Shown here: one piece after another, positions 43,877 to 55,800 of the stretch | How the letters are laid out: each line of letters begins with the position of its first letter | Numbering within the stretch: position 1 is the stretch's first letter | Origin: a virus | Virus record (IMG/VR): IMGVR_UViG_3300042691_020564 | Coordinates: 1-62,591 of that record | Reading direction: 5' to 3' (one strand) | DNA length: 62,591 bases | Position numbers and translations under genes: made by a program | Notes under the pieces: model-generated | The model's database searches: none | Seen by the model: only the letters and a program-made list of their open reading frames with translations | What the model was told of the DNA's origin: nothing

Positions 43877-44254
43877 ATGGCAACACCTATTAGCAGTACA
43901 TATTATCTCGGGACTACTCCTACTGAGGCTCTAGGAGAAAGTCCAAGATATTGGTATGCTCTAAGAAAAAATCAAGATGGCGAATTATTTCTAGTAAGAA
44001 GCGATCAAATTACAGATTTAGACGGATACGAATTAAATATTCCCGGACCTCCGGAAGAAGATTTTGACGAATTTGAACCTGGAGTAGATTTTTTAGATGG
44101 TATAGATGCTGACCACGAAAAACCAAAAGAGAATATGTATTATCCGCAGTATAAATGGGACAATAGATCTTTGTTTTATTATGTAGACAGCGAAGGAATG
44201 TTTACTGTAAGAATCAATAGAGGTTATTCATATCCAAACGGAATTTCATCATAA
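43877..44254 (+). CDS. small unrecognised virion-locus protein
   Basis: 125 aa. It starts ATPISSTYYLGTTPTEALGE, then SPRYWYALRKNQDGELFLVR. The middle is acidic (PGPPEEDFDEFEPGVDFLDG, IDADHEKPKENMYYPQYKWD) and it ends NRSLFYYVDSEGMFTVRI, NRGYSY. No known motif. It has a good AAGGAG ribosome site and lies directly before the first giant protein, so it may be its accessory or adaptor. Function unknown. Confidence 0.65.
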   Translation: MATPISSTYYLGTTPTEALGESPRYWYALRKNQDGELFLVRSDQITDLDGYELNIPGPPEEDFDEFEPGVDFLDGIDADHEKPKENMYYPQYKWDNRSLFYYVDSEGMFTVRINRGYSYPNGISS

Positions 44255-44267
44255 TTAGGATATTATA

Positions 44268-47200
44268 ATGGCAGAGTTTAAGATAACACGATTTAGATAC
44301 ACCTGGAGAGGCGACTGGGATAACAACTCAGTGGTATACTACAAAGACGATGTAGTTTTTTACAGAGGCTCGGCTTGGGTGTGTATAAGACAACACACTT
44401 CAGATGTGTTTAATAATGCACAGACTTTTTTACCAGCAGGTGAAACTCTGCCCTCGCCTGCATGGGTGAAATCAGTTGACGGAAGACAATTTTTAGGAAA
44501 TTGGACAGCTTCTACTAGATATGATCCTGGTGTACTAGTTGTGGCAGGCGGAAATCTATATCTTTGTGTAACATCTCATCAGTCATCTACTAACTTTAGT
44601 ACTAATGCAGATAAATTTGAAATTTATGCTACAGGTACAAATTTTAGAAACGCTTGGACTCCTAACACCAGATATAGAATAGGCGATGCTGTAAGATACA
44701 ATGGCTACACGTATCAATGTGTTTTAGAACACACATCAGGATCAACATCGCAAGGTATTTCAGTAGGAGACAATAATTCTGTAGATGACAGTACCGCAGA
44801 AACATGGACAACACTGGTAGAAAATTACACATTTGTTGGAACCTATGCAGATTCCGTAAGATATAGAATAAATGATTTAGTAAAGTACGGTGGTTCAGTT
44901 TTAAAATGTATTTCAGAACATACATCTAGTACCTTCATAGATAATAGTAAATTTGTAACATATCTATCTGGCTTTGAATTTGATGGAGAATGGTCTGGAG
45001 CAGCCTACTACGCCATAGGTGATGTAGTTAGTTTTGGCGGAGTTTTATATGTTGCAGCTCAAAATAATAACGCAAGCCAGCCAGGTAATTCCGACGATTA
45101 CAGTGCAGGTTCCAATCCAAATTGGACTGTTATTACCAAAGGATCTAATTTCAGAGGTGAGTATGATCCTGGAACAGGCGAACAATATAGAGAAGGCGAC
45201 ATAGTACGGAGAGGCGGTGCATTATGGAGAAGTATTGTAAATCAATATACTGACGATAGTTCGTTAATACCACTTGACACAACTAACTGGGAACTAGTAA
45301 TTGCTGCACAAAATTTTCAAGGCTCGTGGAAAACTGATCAAGATTATAATATCTACGATGTCGTAGTTTTTAGAGGTATAACTTATTATGCTTCAACGCC
45401 TCATAAGAGCGATTTTGAAAACTTTCCAGGAGATAACGGCTCAGGAGCTGCATACTGGTCAACCTTAATAACAGGTGATACAAATGCTGTTTTAACTTTA
45501 TCCGGAGATATGTTATCGTATGGCCTTAAACGAAATGTATTAGAAGACGGCAGTACAGTATTCACTTTAGGTGACGGCAGCACATTTGGAACTATAAGCG
45601 TACCTATCGGAACCACTGATCAGATGTTATATGTTGAAAATAATCAAGGCGACTTAGATTATAAAACATGGGGCAGCACAAATAGAATTTTTTATGTAAG
45701 AACTACCGGGGTTGATGATGACTCCGATCCTAACAGAGGTATAAATTATTTCAAACCTTATAAAACTGTAAGATATGCACTAGAACACGCAGATGATAAT
45801 TTTACTGGTACAACTACAATCAAAGTTTCTACTGGAGAATATCAAGAAATATTACCTTTAATAGTTCCGGCTAGAACTGCTGTAGTAGGAGAAGAATTAC
45901 GTTCTGTAACTATTAGAGCTAACCAACCATTTCCTGAATATGTTGCTGATTCGGCTAATTTTAAATTAACATTAATTAGACTAGGATTGATACTACCAAA
46001 TGTTATTTTAGGAACCCCTGTAAATGTTTCATCTGGTAACACTGTAGAACAAAACACATCTATACCAGGAACATCCACCGAGGTCGGCCTAGTAAACGCA
46101 CTATGGGCTAATATTATTACTGTAATTGAAGTTATGGTTCACAATAATGGAACAATGCCTGCTGTTACAGGAACAAATACCCTAACAACCATTCCTGGAA
46201 GATTAGCAGCAGCAAATATTCTTGAATCTAATAGAGCATTTATTAAAGCAGAAGCATTAGCGTACATGGGAGTGTTTTTCCAATCTTATGTATTCGATGA
46301 AGATAGATGGAGTATGGATATAGATAGATTTATAAATGCTTTACAGTATGATTTAAGATATCCAGGTAATTATAAATCAATTTTAACAGCGCGACAATAT
46401 TCTAACGCAGTAATAGGCAGTCAACTGGAGGACATGTTCTATGTTAGAGATACCACAGGTATAAGAAATTGCACCTTAAAAGGTTTAGAAGGCACATTGC
46501 CGGCTTTACAGGCAGGACAAACTTATCGTATACCTACCGGAGGATCTTTCGTAAGTTTAGATCCAGGTTGGGGACCTGCTGATGAAAGAACATGGATATT
46601 AAACAGATCTTGCTACGTACAAAACGTAACAACATTTGGCACAGGTGCAGTAGGTCAAAAAATTGACGGATTGTTACACAATGGCGGAAATAGATCTATT
46701 GTCTCTAATGACTTTACACAAGTAATTTCAGACGGTATTGGCGCTTGGGTAACCGATGGTGGTCGTGCAGAACTTGTTTCTGTGTTCACATATTATGCAC
46801 ATATTGGTATGTTTGCCAAAGATGGCGGAATTATAAGAGCAACCAATGGAAATAGTTCTTATGGAGACTTTGGAGCTGTCGCCGACGGCATTGATCCAAA
46901 CGAAACAGTTAGATATGGTTATGTTAATACTAGAACCGAGCAGGCTCAGGTAGCTTCTGCATTTGCGGGAGAAATTTTAGATTATATTTTAGGTTTAGAA
47001 TTTACAAACTGCGGACAAAACTATACTACAGCATCATATACAATTACCAGTTCAGGTGCAGGCGCAGTCGCTATACAAGAAGAATTCAGAGATAACGCAG
47101 TATTCAACGTGGGTGTATTAGACATTGGAGAAGGTTTTATTATCGCAGGAAACCAAGCACAGACAGGTAATACTACTTCTATTACATTGGCAACAGCTGA

Positions 47201-49805
47201 AACAGTAACTGAAGCAGAAATACTAGGCATGCGGGTAATAATTATTTCAGGTGAAGGTACAGGGCAATACGGATACGTGCAGGCCTATAATCCGGCGACA
47301 AAAGTTTTGACAGTTTATAGAGAAACGACTAACACACCTGGTTGGGATCATATTCTTCCAGGAACACCTAGCGCAACACTGCTAACAACAGGCACTAGAT
47401 ATAGAATTGAACCTAGACTAACTTTCAGCGAACCAACTTATTCTGCATCGAATATAACATTGTCAACAGCTAATTCATGGGCAGCATTAGTTTACGGTGA
47501 AACTAGTCAAACATTTACAGGAGTCTCGGGAAATAATGGCACCGGACAAACTATAGAAATTACTCCTGCTGCCGCACAATTTACGGTAGTAAAAAATGGC
47601 AGAACTTATTCAGTAAGTTTAACAGATGGCGGTGCTGGTTATGCAGTCAACGATACTATAACAATAGTAGGCAGTGATGTTGGCGGAATTGATGCAGAAC
47701 ATGATATTGTATTACGTGTTACAGATGTTTCAGACGACAGTACTAATTCTATATTAGCGTTTGAAGTTTCTGATCAAACTCTTTTAGCTAACAGCGGAAA
47801 ATTTATTTTGATCCCATCGTCAGGTCATTTTGGTAGATATTCATTTGATGGTGAAACATGGACTTCTTTTGATTTACCGACTAACGGTAATTGGAGATGT
47901 CTTGCTGCCGGCGACAACAAATTTGTTGCCATAAGGGGAGATGACGAAAGCACAAATGCTGCCGCAAGCAGCACTAACGGAGTAGATTGGGTGGCACGCA
48001 CTATGCCTACGACTAGATTCTGGTCCGGAGTAGCCTATGGAAAACCAAGCACTACTAGCACAGGTGTATTTGTTGCGGTAGCAAGGGATCAGAACGGAGC
48101 CGCATTTTCAACTAACGGTACTACATGGACAGCATCTACCTTGCCAACATTTGGCGATTCTACTCTAAATGAATATGTCGATATAGCTTTCGGCGCAAAC
48201 AAATTTGTAGCATTGGCTAATTCAGGGAATATCGCAGCGGTAGGAACATGGAATGGAACTACATTAACATGGCAAGGGACTATCATGGATGTGGTAGCCG
48301 ATTCTTCAGCAAGAAACTGGGTTAGTATAGCCTACGGAAACAGAAGATTTGTTGCTATTTCATCAACAGGTGACATAGGATACAGTTTTGACGGTTTGGT
48401 TTGGTTACCAGCAACAATGCCTACACAAGACGGATCCACAGCACACAATTGGAAGCAGATTCGTTACGGTCAAGGCGTTTTCTTTGCAGTAGGTGATACC
48501 GGCGGCGCTACTGTCGGTGGGGATCCGACTGCTGGCTCAACTACATATGCTGCTACTTCATATGACGGACTGGTCTGGACTGCTAGAACCTTGGCTGCAA
48601 ATGAAATGTGGGGCCTTGCAGCGTTTGGTAATCCAGATGTCACGCTAGGCGACAGTACTTTGACTAATAGTAAACCAACCTGGATAATAGCTCCTAAATC
48701 TTCTAGCACTACGCTTAACAAGGTTCATACAGGAGCCAGAGCTTTAGGACGAGCAGTAGTAAGTGGTATCGGTGTTGGATCTGTTAAGTTATGGGAACCA
48801 GGAAGCGGGTATATTTCAGATCCAACTATAACTGTAATAGATCCTAATAACACTGAAGATCCAACATTTAGAATTAGAACAGCAGACGGTGTGTTAGCAC
48901 AACCTACCTTTACTTCAAAAGGTGCTGCTTATAAAACCAGTACAACATCAGTAACTGTGACCGGTGATGGGTTTGCAGATATAACTCCTGTTGGTAAATT
49001 TCTTACCTTAGACGGATTATCAATCTTACCAGGACCCGGTGCACAGTTTTACATCGCCGGAAGTAGTTCTTTCAATGTTGCAGTGTTGGTTGGTATAAAC
49101 GAACAAGAATTACCAGACGGAACTATTCGTTCTACATTCCAAATAAGTCCAAATTTATCACTTGCTAGATTTGTGGAACACGGCATGGAAGTGTTAATTA
49201 GAGAAAAATACAGCCAAGTTAGAATAACTGGACATGATTTCTTAGATGTAGGAAGCGGCAATTTTGAAGAAACGAATTATCCTGACTTGTATAGAGATTA
49301 TGATTTTACGACACAGCCTCAGCAAGAAGTTCAAAATTTAAATGGTGGGCGTGTATTTTATACATCGACCGATCAAGATGGTAATTTCAGGGCAGGAGAA
49401 CAATTCGCAGTAGAACAGGCTACCGGTATTATTACAATTAGTGCCGACTTTTTTGATTTACAAGGTTTGACAGAACTGCGTTTAGCAGGCATTAACGTTG
49501 GTTCCACAGCAGTGATTAGAGAGTTTAGTAAAGATCCGTTGTTCTTACAAAATTCAAATAACGTTATACCTACACAACGAGCAATTATTGGTTATTTGCA
49601 ATCTCGATTAAATGTCGGCGGTGAAGATCTGTTGACACCTAGTGTTACTGCTGGTACTGTAAAGATTGGTCCTACCTCAATAGAATCAACTGCAGGACTA
49701 ACAATTAACGTTCCTGTGGTTGCAAATTTTGCAGGAAATAACAGTGGTATAGGCGATGGTTATGTTGCACAGACCATGTTTTTCAGAAGTTTTAAATTAT
49801 CATAA
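44268..49805 (+). CDS. giant modular fibre/adhesion protein 1
   Basis: 1,845 aa. Residues 8-375 hold seven W-x-x-x-x-x-Y-x-x-x-D-x-V-x-x-G-G-x-x-Y/W-x-C repeats (e.g. WTPNTRYRIGDAVRYNGYTY), like carbohydrate-binding modules of chitinases. From about 473 (RIFYVRTTGVDDDSDPNRG) to 900 is a region with a right-handed beta-helix look, including VPARTAVVGEELRSVTIRAN, a helical unit DIDRFINALQYDLRYPGNYK and the block QVISDGIGAWVTDGGRAELV. Residues about 1185-1440 contain propeller-like repeats (YSFDGETWTSFDLP, then GDNKFVAI). The end (about 1690 on) is GGRVFYTSTDQDGNFRAGEQ, IPTQRAIIGYLQSRLN. The next gene is a longer paralogue. Host-surface binding is inferred. Confidence 0.82.
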   Translation: MAEFKITRFRYTWRGDWDNNSVVYYKDDVVFYRGSAWVCIRQHTSDVFNNAQTFLPAGETLPSPAWVKSVDGRQFLGNWTASTRYDPGVLVVAGGNLYLCVTSHQSSTNFSTNADKFEIYATGTNFRNAWTPNTRYRIGDAVRYNGYTYQCVLEHTSGSTSQGISVGDNNSVDDSTAETWTTLVENYTFVGTYADSVRYRINDLVKYGGSVLKCISEHTSSTFIDNSKFVTYLSGFEFDGEWSGAAYYAIGDVVSFGGVLYVAAQNNNASQPGNSDDYSAGSNPNWTVITKGSNFRGEYDPGTGEQYREGDIVRRGGALWRSIVNQYTDDSSLIPLDTTNWELVIAAQNFQGSWKTDQDYNIYDVVVFRGITYYASTPHKSDFENFPGDNGSGAAYWSTLITGDTNAVLTLSGDMLSYGLKRNVLEDGSTVFTLGDGSTFGTISVPIGTTDQMLYVENNQGDLDYKTWGSTNRIFYVRTTGVDDDSDPNRGINYFKPYKTVRYALEHADDNFTGTTTIKVSTGEYQEILPLIVPARTAVVGEELRSVTIRANQPFPEYVADSANFKLTLIRLGLILPNVILGTPVNVSSGNTVEQNTSIPGTSTEVGLVNALWANIITVIEVMVHNNGTMPAVTGTNTLTTIPGRLAAANILESNRAFIKAEALAYMGVFFQSYVFDEDRWSMDIDRFINALQYDLRYPGNYKSILTARQYSNAVIGSQLEDMFYVRDTTGIRNCTLKGLEGTLPALQAGQTYRIPTGGSFVSLDPGWGPADERTWILNRSCYVQNVTTFGTGAVGQKIDGLLHNGGNRSIVSNDFTQVISDGIGAWVTDGGRAELVSVFTYYAHIGMFAKDGGIIRATNGNSSYGDFGAVADGIDPNETVRYGYVNTRTEQAQVASAFAGEILDYILGLEFTNCGQNYTTASYTITSSGAGAVAIQEEFRDNAVFNVGVLDIGEGFIIAGNQAQTGNTTSITLATAETVTEAEILGMRVIIISGEGTGQYGYVQAYNPATKVLTVYRETTNTPGWDHILPGTPSATLLTTGTRYRIEPRLTFSEPTYSASNITLSTANSWAALVYGETSQTFTGVSGNNGTGQTIEITPAAAQFTVVKNGRTYSVSLTDGGAGYAVNDTITIVGSDVGGIDAEHDIVLRVTDVSDDSTNSILAFEVSDQTLLANSGKFILIPSSGHFGRYSFDGETWTSFDLPTNGNWRCLAAGDNKFVAIRGDDESTNAAASSTNGVDWVARTMPTTRFWSGVAYGKPSTTSTGVFVAVARDQNGAAFSTNGTTWTASTLPTFGDSTLNEYVDIAFGANKFVALANSGNIAAVGTWNGTTLTWQGTIMDVVADSSARNWVSIAYGNRRFVAISSTGDIGYSFDGLVWLPATMPTQDGSTAHNWKQIRYGQGVFFAVGDTGGATVGGDPTAGSTTYAATSYDGLVWTARTLAANEMWGLAAFGNPDVTLGDSTLTNSKPTWIIAPKSSSTTLNKVHTGARALGRAVVSGIGVGSVKLWEPGSGYISDPTITVIDPNNTEDPTFRIRTADGVLAQPTFTSKGAAYKTSTTSVTVTGDGFADITPVGKFLTLDGLSILPGPGAQFYIAGSSSFNVAVLVGINEQELPDGTIRSTFQISPNLSLARFVEHGMEVLIREKYSQVRITGHDFLDVGSGNFEETNYPDLYRDYDFTTQPQQEVQNLNGGRVFYTSTDQDGNFRAGEQFAVEQATGIITISADFFDLQGLTELRLAGINVGSTAVIREFSKDPLFLQNSNNVIPTQRAIIGYLQSRLNVGGEDLLTPSVTAGTVKIGPTSIESTAGLTINVPVVANFAGNNSGIGDGYVAQTMFFRSFKLS

Positions 49806-49808
49806 ATA
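49801..49808 (+). promoter_or_regulatory. late promoter candidate, CATAAATA
   Basis: CATAAATA (7 of 8 of the late box) overlaps the stop of giant protein 1 and lies 19 nt before the next ATG; GGAG follows at 49819. It would give giant protein 2 its own transcript. Confidence 0.45.
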
Positions 49809-49827
49809 TACATATTCGGAGTAAGCG

Positions 49828-52800
49828 ATGGCAGAATTTAAATTAGGTAGGATTAGATTTGTTTGGAAAGGTGCATGGGTCACAGGCACCACCTATTACA
49901 AAGACGACGTTGTTAGATTTGGCGGTAAAGTATACTTGTGCCAAATTGGTCATACCGCGTCGGCTAATTTCAATACAGATTTAGATATCAATCCTACAAA
50001 ATGGAATTTAATGAGCGATGGTCAACGTTGGAGAGACGATTGGACTATTTCGACCGTATACGAAGAAGGCGATCTCGTAAAATACGGAGGAACAATCTAT
50101 ATTTGTATAGACGGCCACACGTCTGCTGCCACTGCTGCTTTAGGACTAGAATCTAATTCAGGAGATTGGAATACATTTGCTGAGGGAACTGAGTGGAAAG
50201 GCGTTTGGAATGTATCTACAAGATACAAACTTAATGATATAGTTAGATATGGCGGTATAAATTACCTATGTATCACTGGTCATACTTCGGCTGCAACCAC
50301 AGCACTAGGACTAGAGGATGCAACAGCTAACTGGGAAGTTTACTCACAAGGACAAGAATATCGCGGTACATGGATCAATGGCACTAGATACAAACTTAAC
50401 GATATCGTTAAGTACGGTGCGGGCCTTTGGATTTGCACAACATATCACACAGCAGGATCAACCTTTGCAGGTGATTCTGCTAACTGGTCACAGTATGTAG
50501 AGGGTTTTGAGTTTGAAAATGCATGGAGTTCTGGAACTGCCTACCAACCCGGCGATGTCGTAAAGTATGGCGGTAACAATTATGTATCTAAAACTCAACA
50601 TACCAATGCCAATCCTGTAACAAGTTCTGTAGATTGGGATTTATTTTCTGAGGGATTAAGTTTCCAACAAACTTGGTCTAACTCTACATCTTACAAAATC
50701 GGCGAAGTAGTTACACATGGTGGTAACAATTATCTGGCCATAGCCGACAGCCCAAGTAATAGCTATAACATTACTGTAGCTACTGCGGCATCTGATAGGT
50801 TTACAACATCAAATACCGCAGGCATGATGTCCGGAATGACTATTCGCTTCACTGGTACAACGTTTGGCGGAGTTTTCACCACAGGAAGATACTATGTAAA
50901 ACAGGTATTAGGTGCTACTCAATTTACAATTAGTACAACTTCAAATGGTTCTACATATAATATAACCGCAGATGCTACAGGATCAATGACTGCTACAGTG
51001 TCTGCAGAACCTCCAAATACATCGTATTGGACTGTTATTTCAACAGGGATGAATTGGAGAGGTGAATGGACAGACGATACTGAATACAATGTAGGAGACA
51101 CAGTCAGATATGGATCTAGTTCATATATCTGTATTTTGTCGCACAGATCTGAAGCAGACGACGGATCTACTCTAGGAACTCAAGGTGGCGGACAAGCCAA
51201 CAGTCGTCCTGATCTAGATAACACAGGAACTTATTGGAATGTAGTAGCAGTAGGCAGCGAAACATCAGTCTTAACAACTGTAGGTGACATGGTTTACTAC
51301 GGCGGTGCAGGTCCAACTCGTTTACCAGTAGGTACCGAAGGACAAGTACTGCGTGTTAGTTCAGCAGGATTCCCAGAATGGGTAACCTGGGGGAATACCA
51401 ATAATGTTTATTATGTTTCTACTACAGGCGAAGATCGACCATGGCCAGATTGTGGTGCAACATTAGATAAACCATGGAAAACTATCCGTTATGCCTGCGA
51501 GCAAGTTGAAAAAGGTCCAAGAAATCCAAATGCTCAATATCTTCTAGAACTAAACAGAGCATTCATACAAAAAGAAATTACTGCATGGATTAGATATCAG
51601 ATCACTAACAATATTTCTCCTTTCACTACTACATTTGATTATGATGAATATAAGTGTGAACGTGATGTAGGATTCATCGTTGACAGATTAATCTGGGATC
51701 TAGGTCACGGTGGTAATCTTAAAATGCGTTCAGCAGCTCTTAGTTTTGTTGGAGGTTTTGGAGAAGAAGGCGAATTTTCAGCAACGTCTGAAAATCAAAC
51801 TTATGTTACTCTAGCAGCCGAAGCTGATGAAGGTATTGCTGCTTACGAATACATGAAAACTTTAGTGGGGAAAGTTCTTGCAAATCAAGCACCTACTACT
51901 GTATATCAAAACGTAGGTCAAGATTCAACTGCTGTAGTAGCACAATATATTGATACAGATTATACAGCAGAAACAGGAGTTACTGATACTACTGATGAAC
52001 TTATCGATCTAGTAATCACTGCTCTTACCGATCAAGATTCTAGTAATCTGCCAGAACGTGTGGTACCAAACAATACAATTAATATCAGAACAGGTCAATA
52101 TAGAGAAACATTACCTATTATTGTACCTGCAGAAACTGCTCTTGTTGGTGACGAAGTGCGTTCTGTAAATGCTGGGCCTGCAGGAAGTTTAGTTAGTAAA
52201 GACGATGTAAAATATTCTGTTGGAGCACTGGGTCGTTTAGAAACAGTAGTAGGACAGATTGTTTTAGGTTCTAACGTAACTGAAAGTGCTGGGAACACCG
52301 ATGTTCAGAATGTAGCATTCCCATACGCAAGTTCTGTAGAAGAAACAGATATTAAGCGTCTGGTAAGAGTAATGCAACACCAGATAGATTTTAAAGTCGG
52401 CACTACCATAATGGAAAGCTCTGCAGATCCAACTGGTTATAACACATCTTTCTTAGCTGGATATAAAGATGCTAGAACATTAATAAAAGAAAATAAAGAA
52501 TTTGTAAAAGAAGAATTGACCGCTTGGATTGCTCAAAATTATCCATCTGTAAAATATAGCAAAACTAAATGCAAACGAGATGTTGGATACATTGTAGATG
52601 CAGTATGTTATGATTTAACTTATACAGGTAAGTGGGCAACACTCACAGCAGGACTTGCCTATTTTGATGGCAACGGCAGCACCACTTTAATGATTGACAG
52701 TTCCGAGGTAGCTGCTACTGCTGCCGCCTACAGCAGATTAAAGACTATATTACAACAAATTGTTGCTAATACAACTGTAACTAAATCTGCAGGAAACACT

Positions 52801-55800
52801 GCAACACAATGGACTGATAGTGTAAATTTAACTGGCGGCTCTGTTACAACGACCGATATTGGTAATTATATTGATCAAATTATTAATATTGTTCAAGGAG
52901 ATTCAACTGCAGGTAACACGCCACAAATTAATGTTACTGATATTGCAACGTTGAACACATTCACTTCTAACAATCACGGAATGCTTGTTGGAGATGCTGT
53001 GATTCCTAGAGTCACAGCTAATGGATTAACAGCAGGTGTAAAATATTGGGTGGTGACAACTGCAACTAACACTTTTCAACTTGCAGCAAACTACGGAGGA
53101 TCAGTACTTGCAACTTTTACTAACGGTACTGGTTTAGATATCGACTTAGAAGTTATAGATTATCCAACCGCACAAAACGGTAATACATCTACCACAGCGT
53201 TGATCACAGCAGCACAGACATTAGATGCAGCACAGGAAACTATTGTTACAAATGCTACTAGCTTTATTTCCACAAACTATCCGACCTTAGTATACAATAC
53301 TACTAAGTGTCAGCGAGACGTAAGATTGATTCTAGAAGCTGTGATGTTTGATTTTATGTTCAACAGCAATTTCCAAACACGATTAGCGGCTTATTCATAT
53401 TTGAGATCTAGCGCCAGCGATGTATTTGACCTAGGACAAAAAGCAGCAACTCGTGCGGCGTTTGCTTATGTAGCTACACAGGCCGCAGCTAACGTTGGAG
53501 GCAACGCTACAGCACAGAGCAGAATCAGCACATTAATGCAAATGTTAGATGATATTGTATACGGCGCTACCAATGAAGGTTCAGTATGCCAGACTTCTAT
53601 ACGTAGTGCTGATTGGGCTAGATTACAATTAGAAAGAAACAGAGATTACATTGTTTCAGAAATTACAGCTTGGGGTGCAGCTACTTACAAAACAACAGTT
53701 ACCGCAGCCACAGCGGCAACAGATTTGTTTACCTGTGCAGATACTAGCTGGATGCAGAGAAATGCAGCAATTAGATTTACAGGTTCTATATTTGGTGGTG
53801 TAAACACTGGAACAACTTATTATGTTCAGAACGTTGTAAGTTCCACTACATTCAAGATTTCTACAACTAGAAATTCTAACACAGCTCTAGATATAACTTC
53901 TAATGCCTCTGGCTCGATGACTGTTGAATTATATTACGATACAGTACAGTGTGAAAGAGATGTCGAGAGATACATTGATGCTTTGAAATTTGATTTGCAA
54001 TATCCAGGCAACTACAAATCAAGATTAGCTGCAAGAATATATTCTAATGCTGTTACCGGTAGTTTAGAAGAAGATATGTATTATCTAAGAAACGGTACTG
54101 GTGTTAGAAATCAAACATTACAAGGATTAACTGGTGATCTACTTGCACCTAACAGTTTAGGAACTTCAAGAGTAAGTGCAGGCGCATACTGCTCACTAGA
54201 TCCAGGTTGGGGCCCAGACGATTTCCGTACATGGATTATAGGTCGCTCACCGTATGTTCAAAACGTCACAACATTTGGTACAGCAGCAATTGGACAGAAA
54301 ATTGATGGCGCACTACATAATGGCGGAAATGATTCTATCGTTTCTAATGACTTCACACAGGTTATTTCAGATGGTATAGGCGCATGGGTAACTAACAATG
54401 GTCGTGCAGAACTTGTTTCTGTATTCACATACTATGCACACATTGGTTATCTAGCAGAAAACGGTGGACGTATTCGCGGTACCAACGGTAATAACTCATA
54501 CGGCGATTTTGGTTCTGTTGCCGAAGGTTTTGATGCGAACGAAACACCAATTTTGTGCCAGGTAGATAATAAAGCTTATAATGCTACTGTAGGTTCAGTT
54601 GCTACTGATGGTATCAATGAAATATATCAATTTGAATATGACAATGCCGGATCAGAATACAGCGAACAGACATGGAGTATTTCGGGCGGTGGTGCAAATG
54701 CAGAAGTTGAACAGGATGATTTCCGCGACGATGCTGTTTTCCAAGTTCGATTACTAGACAATGTAGACGATAGTACAACGGCTCCAGAAGCTGACGGAAA
54801 TCTAGGTGGTTTTGGCTATATTTCAAATGCCAACACTGCGCAGGCCGGCACAACAAGTTCACTTACTTTAGCAGCTACTGACGACGAAATCACTGGTGCT
54901 TACGTGGGTATGAAACTTATCGTAACAGCAGGTGCCGGTGCAGGTCAAGTAGGTATTGTATCTGCGTATAATGCAGGAACAAAAGTAGCTACAGTCACTA
55001 AAGAATCAACAGGAGCATCTGGTTGGGATCATTTAGTACAAGGAACTGCAATTGTAGCTCCGGATGCCTCATCCACCTATATTGTTGAGCCAAGAGTTGC
55101 ATTTACATCTCCTACATATAGTTCGACCAGTAGAACATTAGCAACTTCTCAAACATTCAGTGACGCAACTTTTGCACCAGTGTTTAAAGTGTACACACCA
55201 ATTTCTGGAACTACTAGCGGAAGCGGAACAGGTGCTACGTTTACGGTTGTTAGAAAAGGAGTCAAATATCGTGCCGTTGATATTGTAGGTAGCGGTACTG
55301 GATATGCTAGATTAGATACTATAACATTAGCAGGAACAAATTTAGGTGGTACAAGTACAACTAATGACATCACCGTTACAATCACAGCTATTAATAGCAC
55401 AACTGGGGCTATAACTGCTATAGAGTTTACCGGAGTTGCAGCTGGAGGCAATTTTGTTGCTGTGGCTAGCGGATCTCAAACTGTACAGACATCAACTAAC
55501 GGTGCAAACTGGTCAGCTGCTACTGCACTAAGCACTTCGAACTGGAACGGCCTAGCTGCAGGAAAATTAACTGTTGTTGAAACAGCAGGAAGTTTTGTAA
55601 TTGGTAGATCCTACGTTATTACAACTTTAGGAAACACAGTATTCACAAGCATTGGAGCTGCTTCTAACCTAGTAGGTACTTATTTCGTAGCCACCGGTGC
55701 GGGATCAGGCACAGGCACAGCAACACCAGTTGCAAATCATCTTGTTGCGATATCTTCAAGCACAACAGTTAATGCTTATTCTATCGACGGCGGCGTTTCA

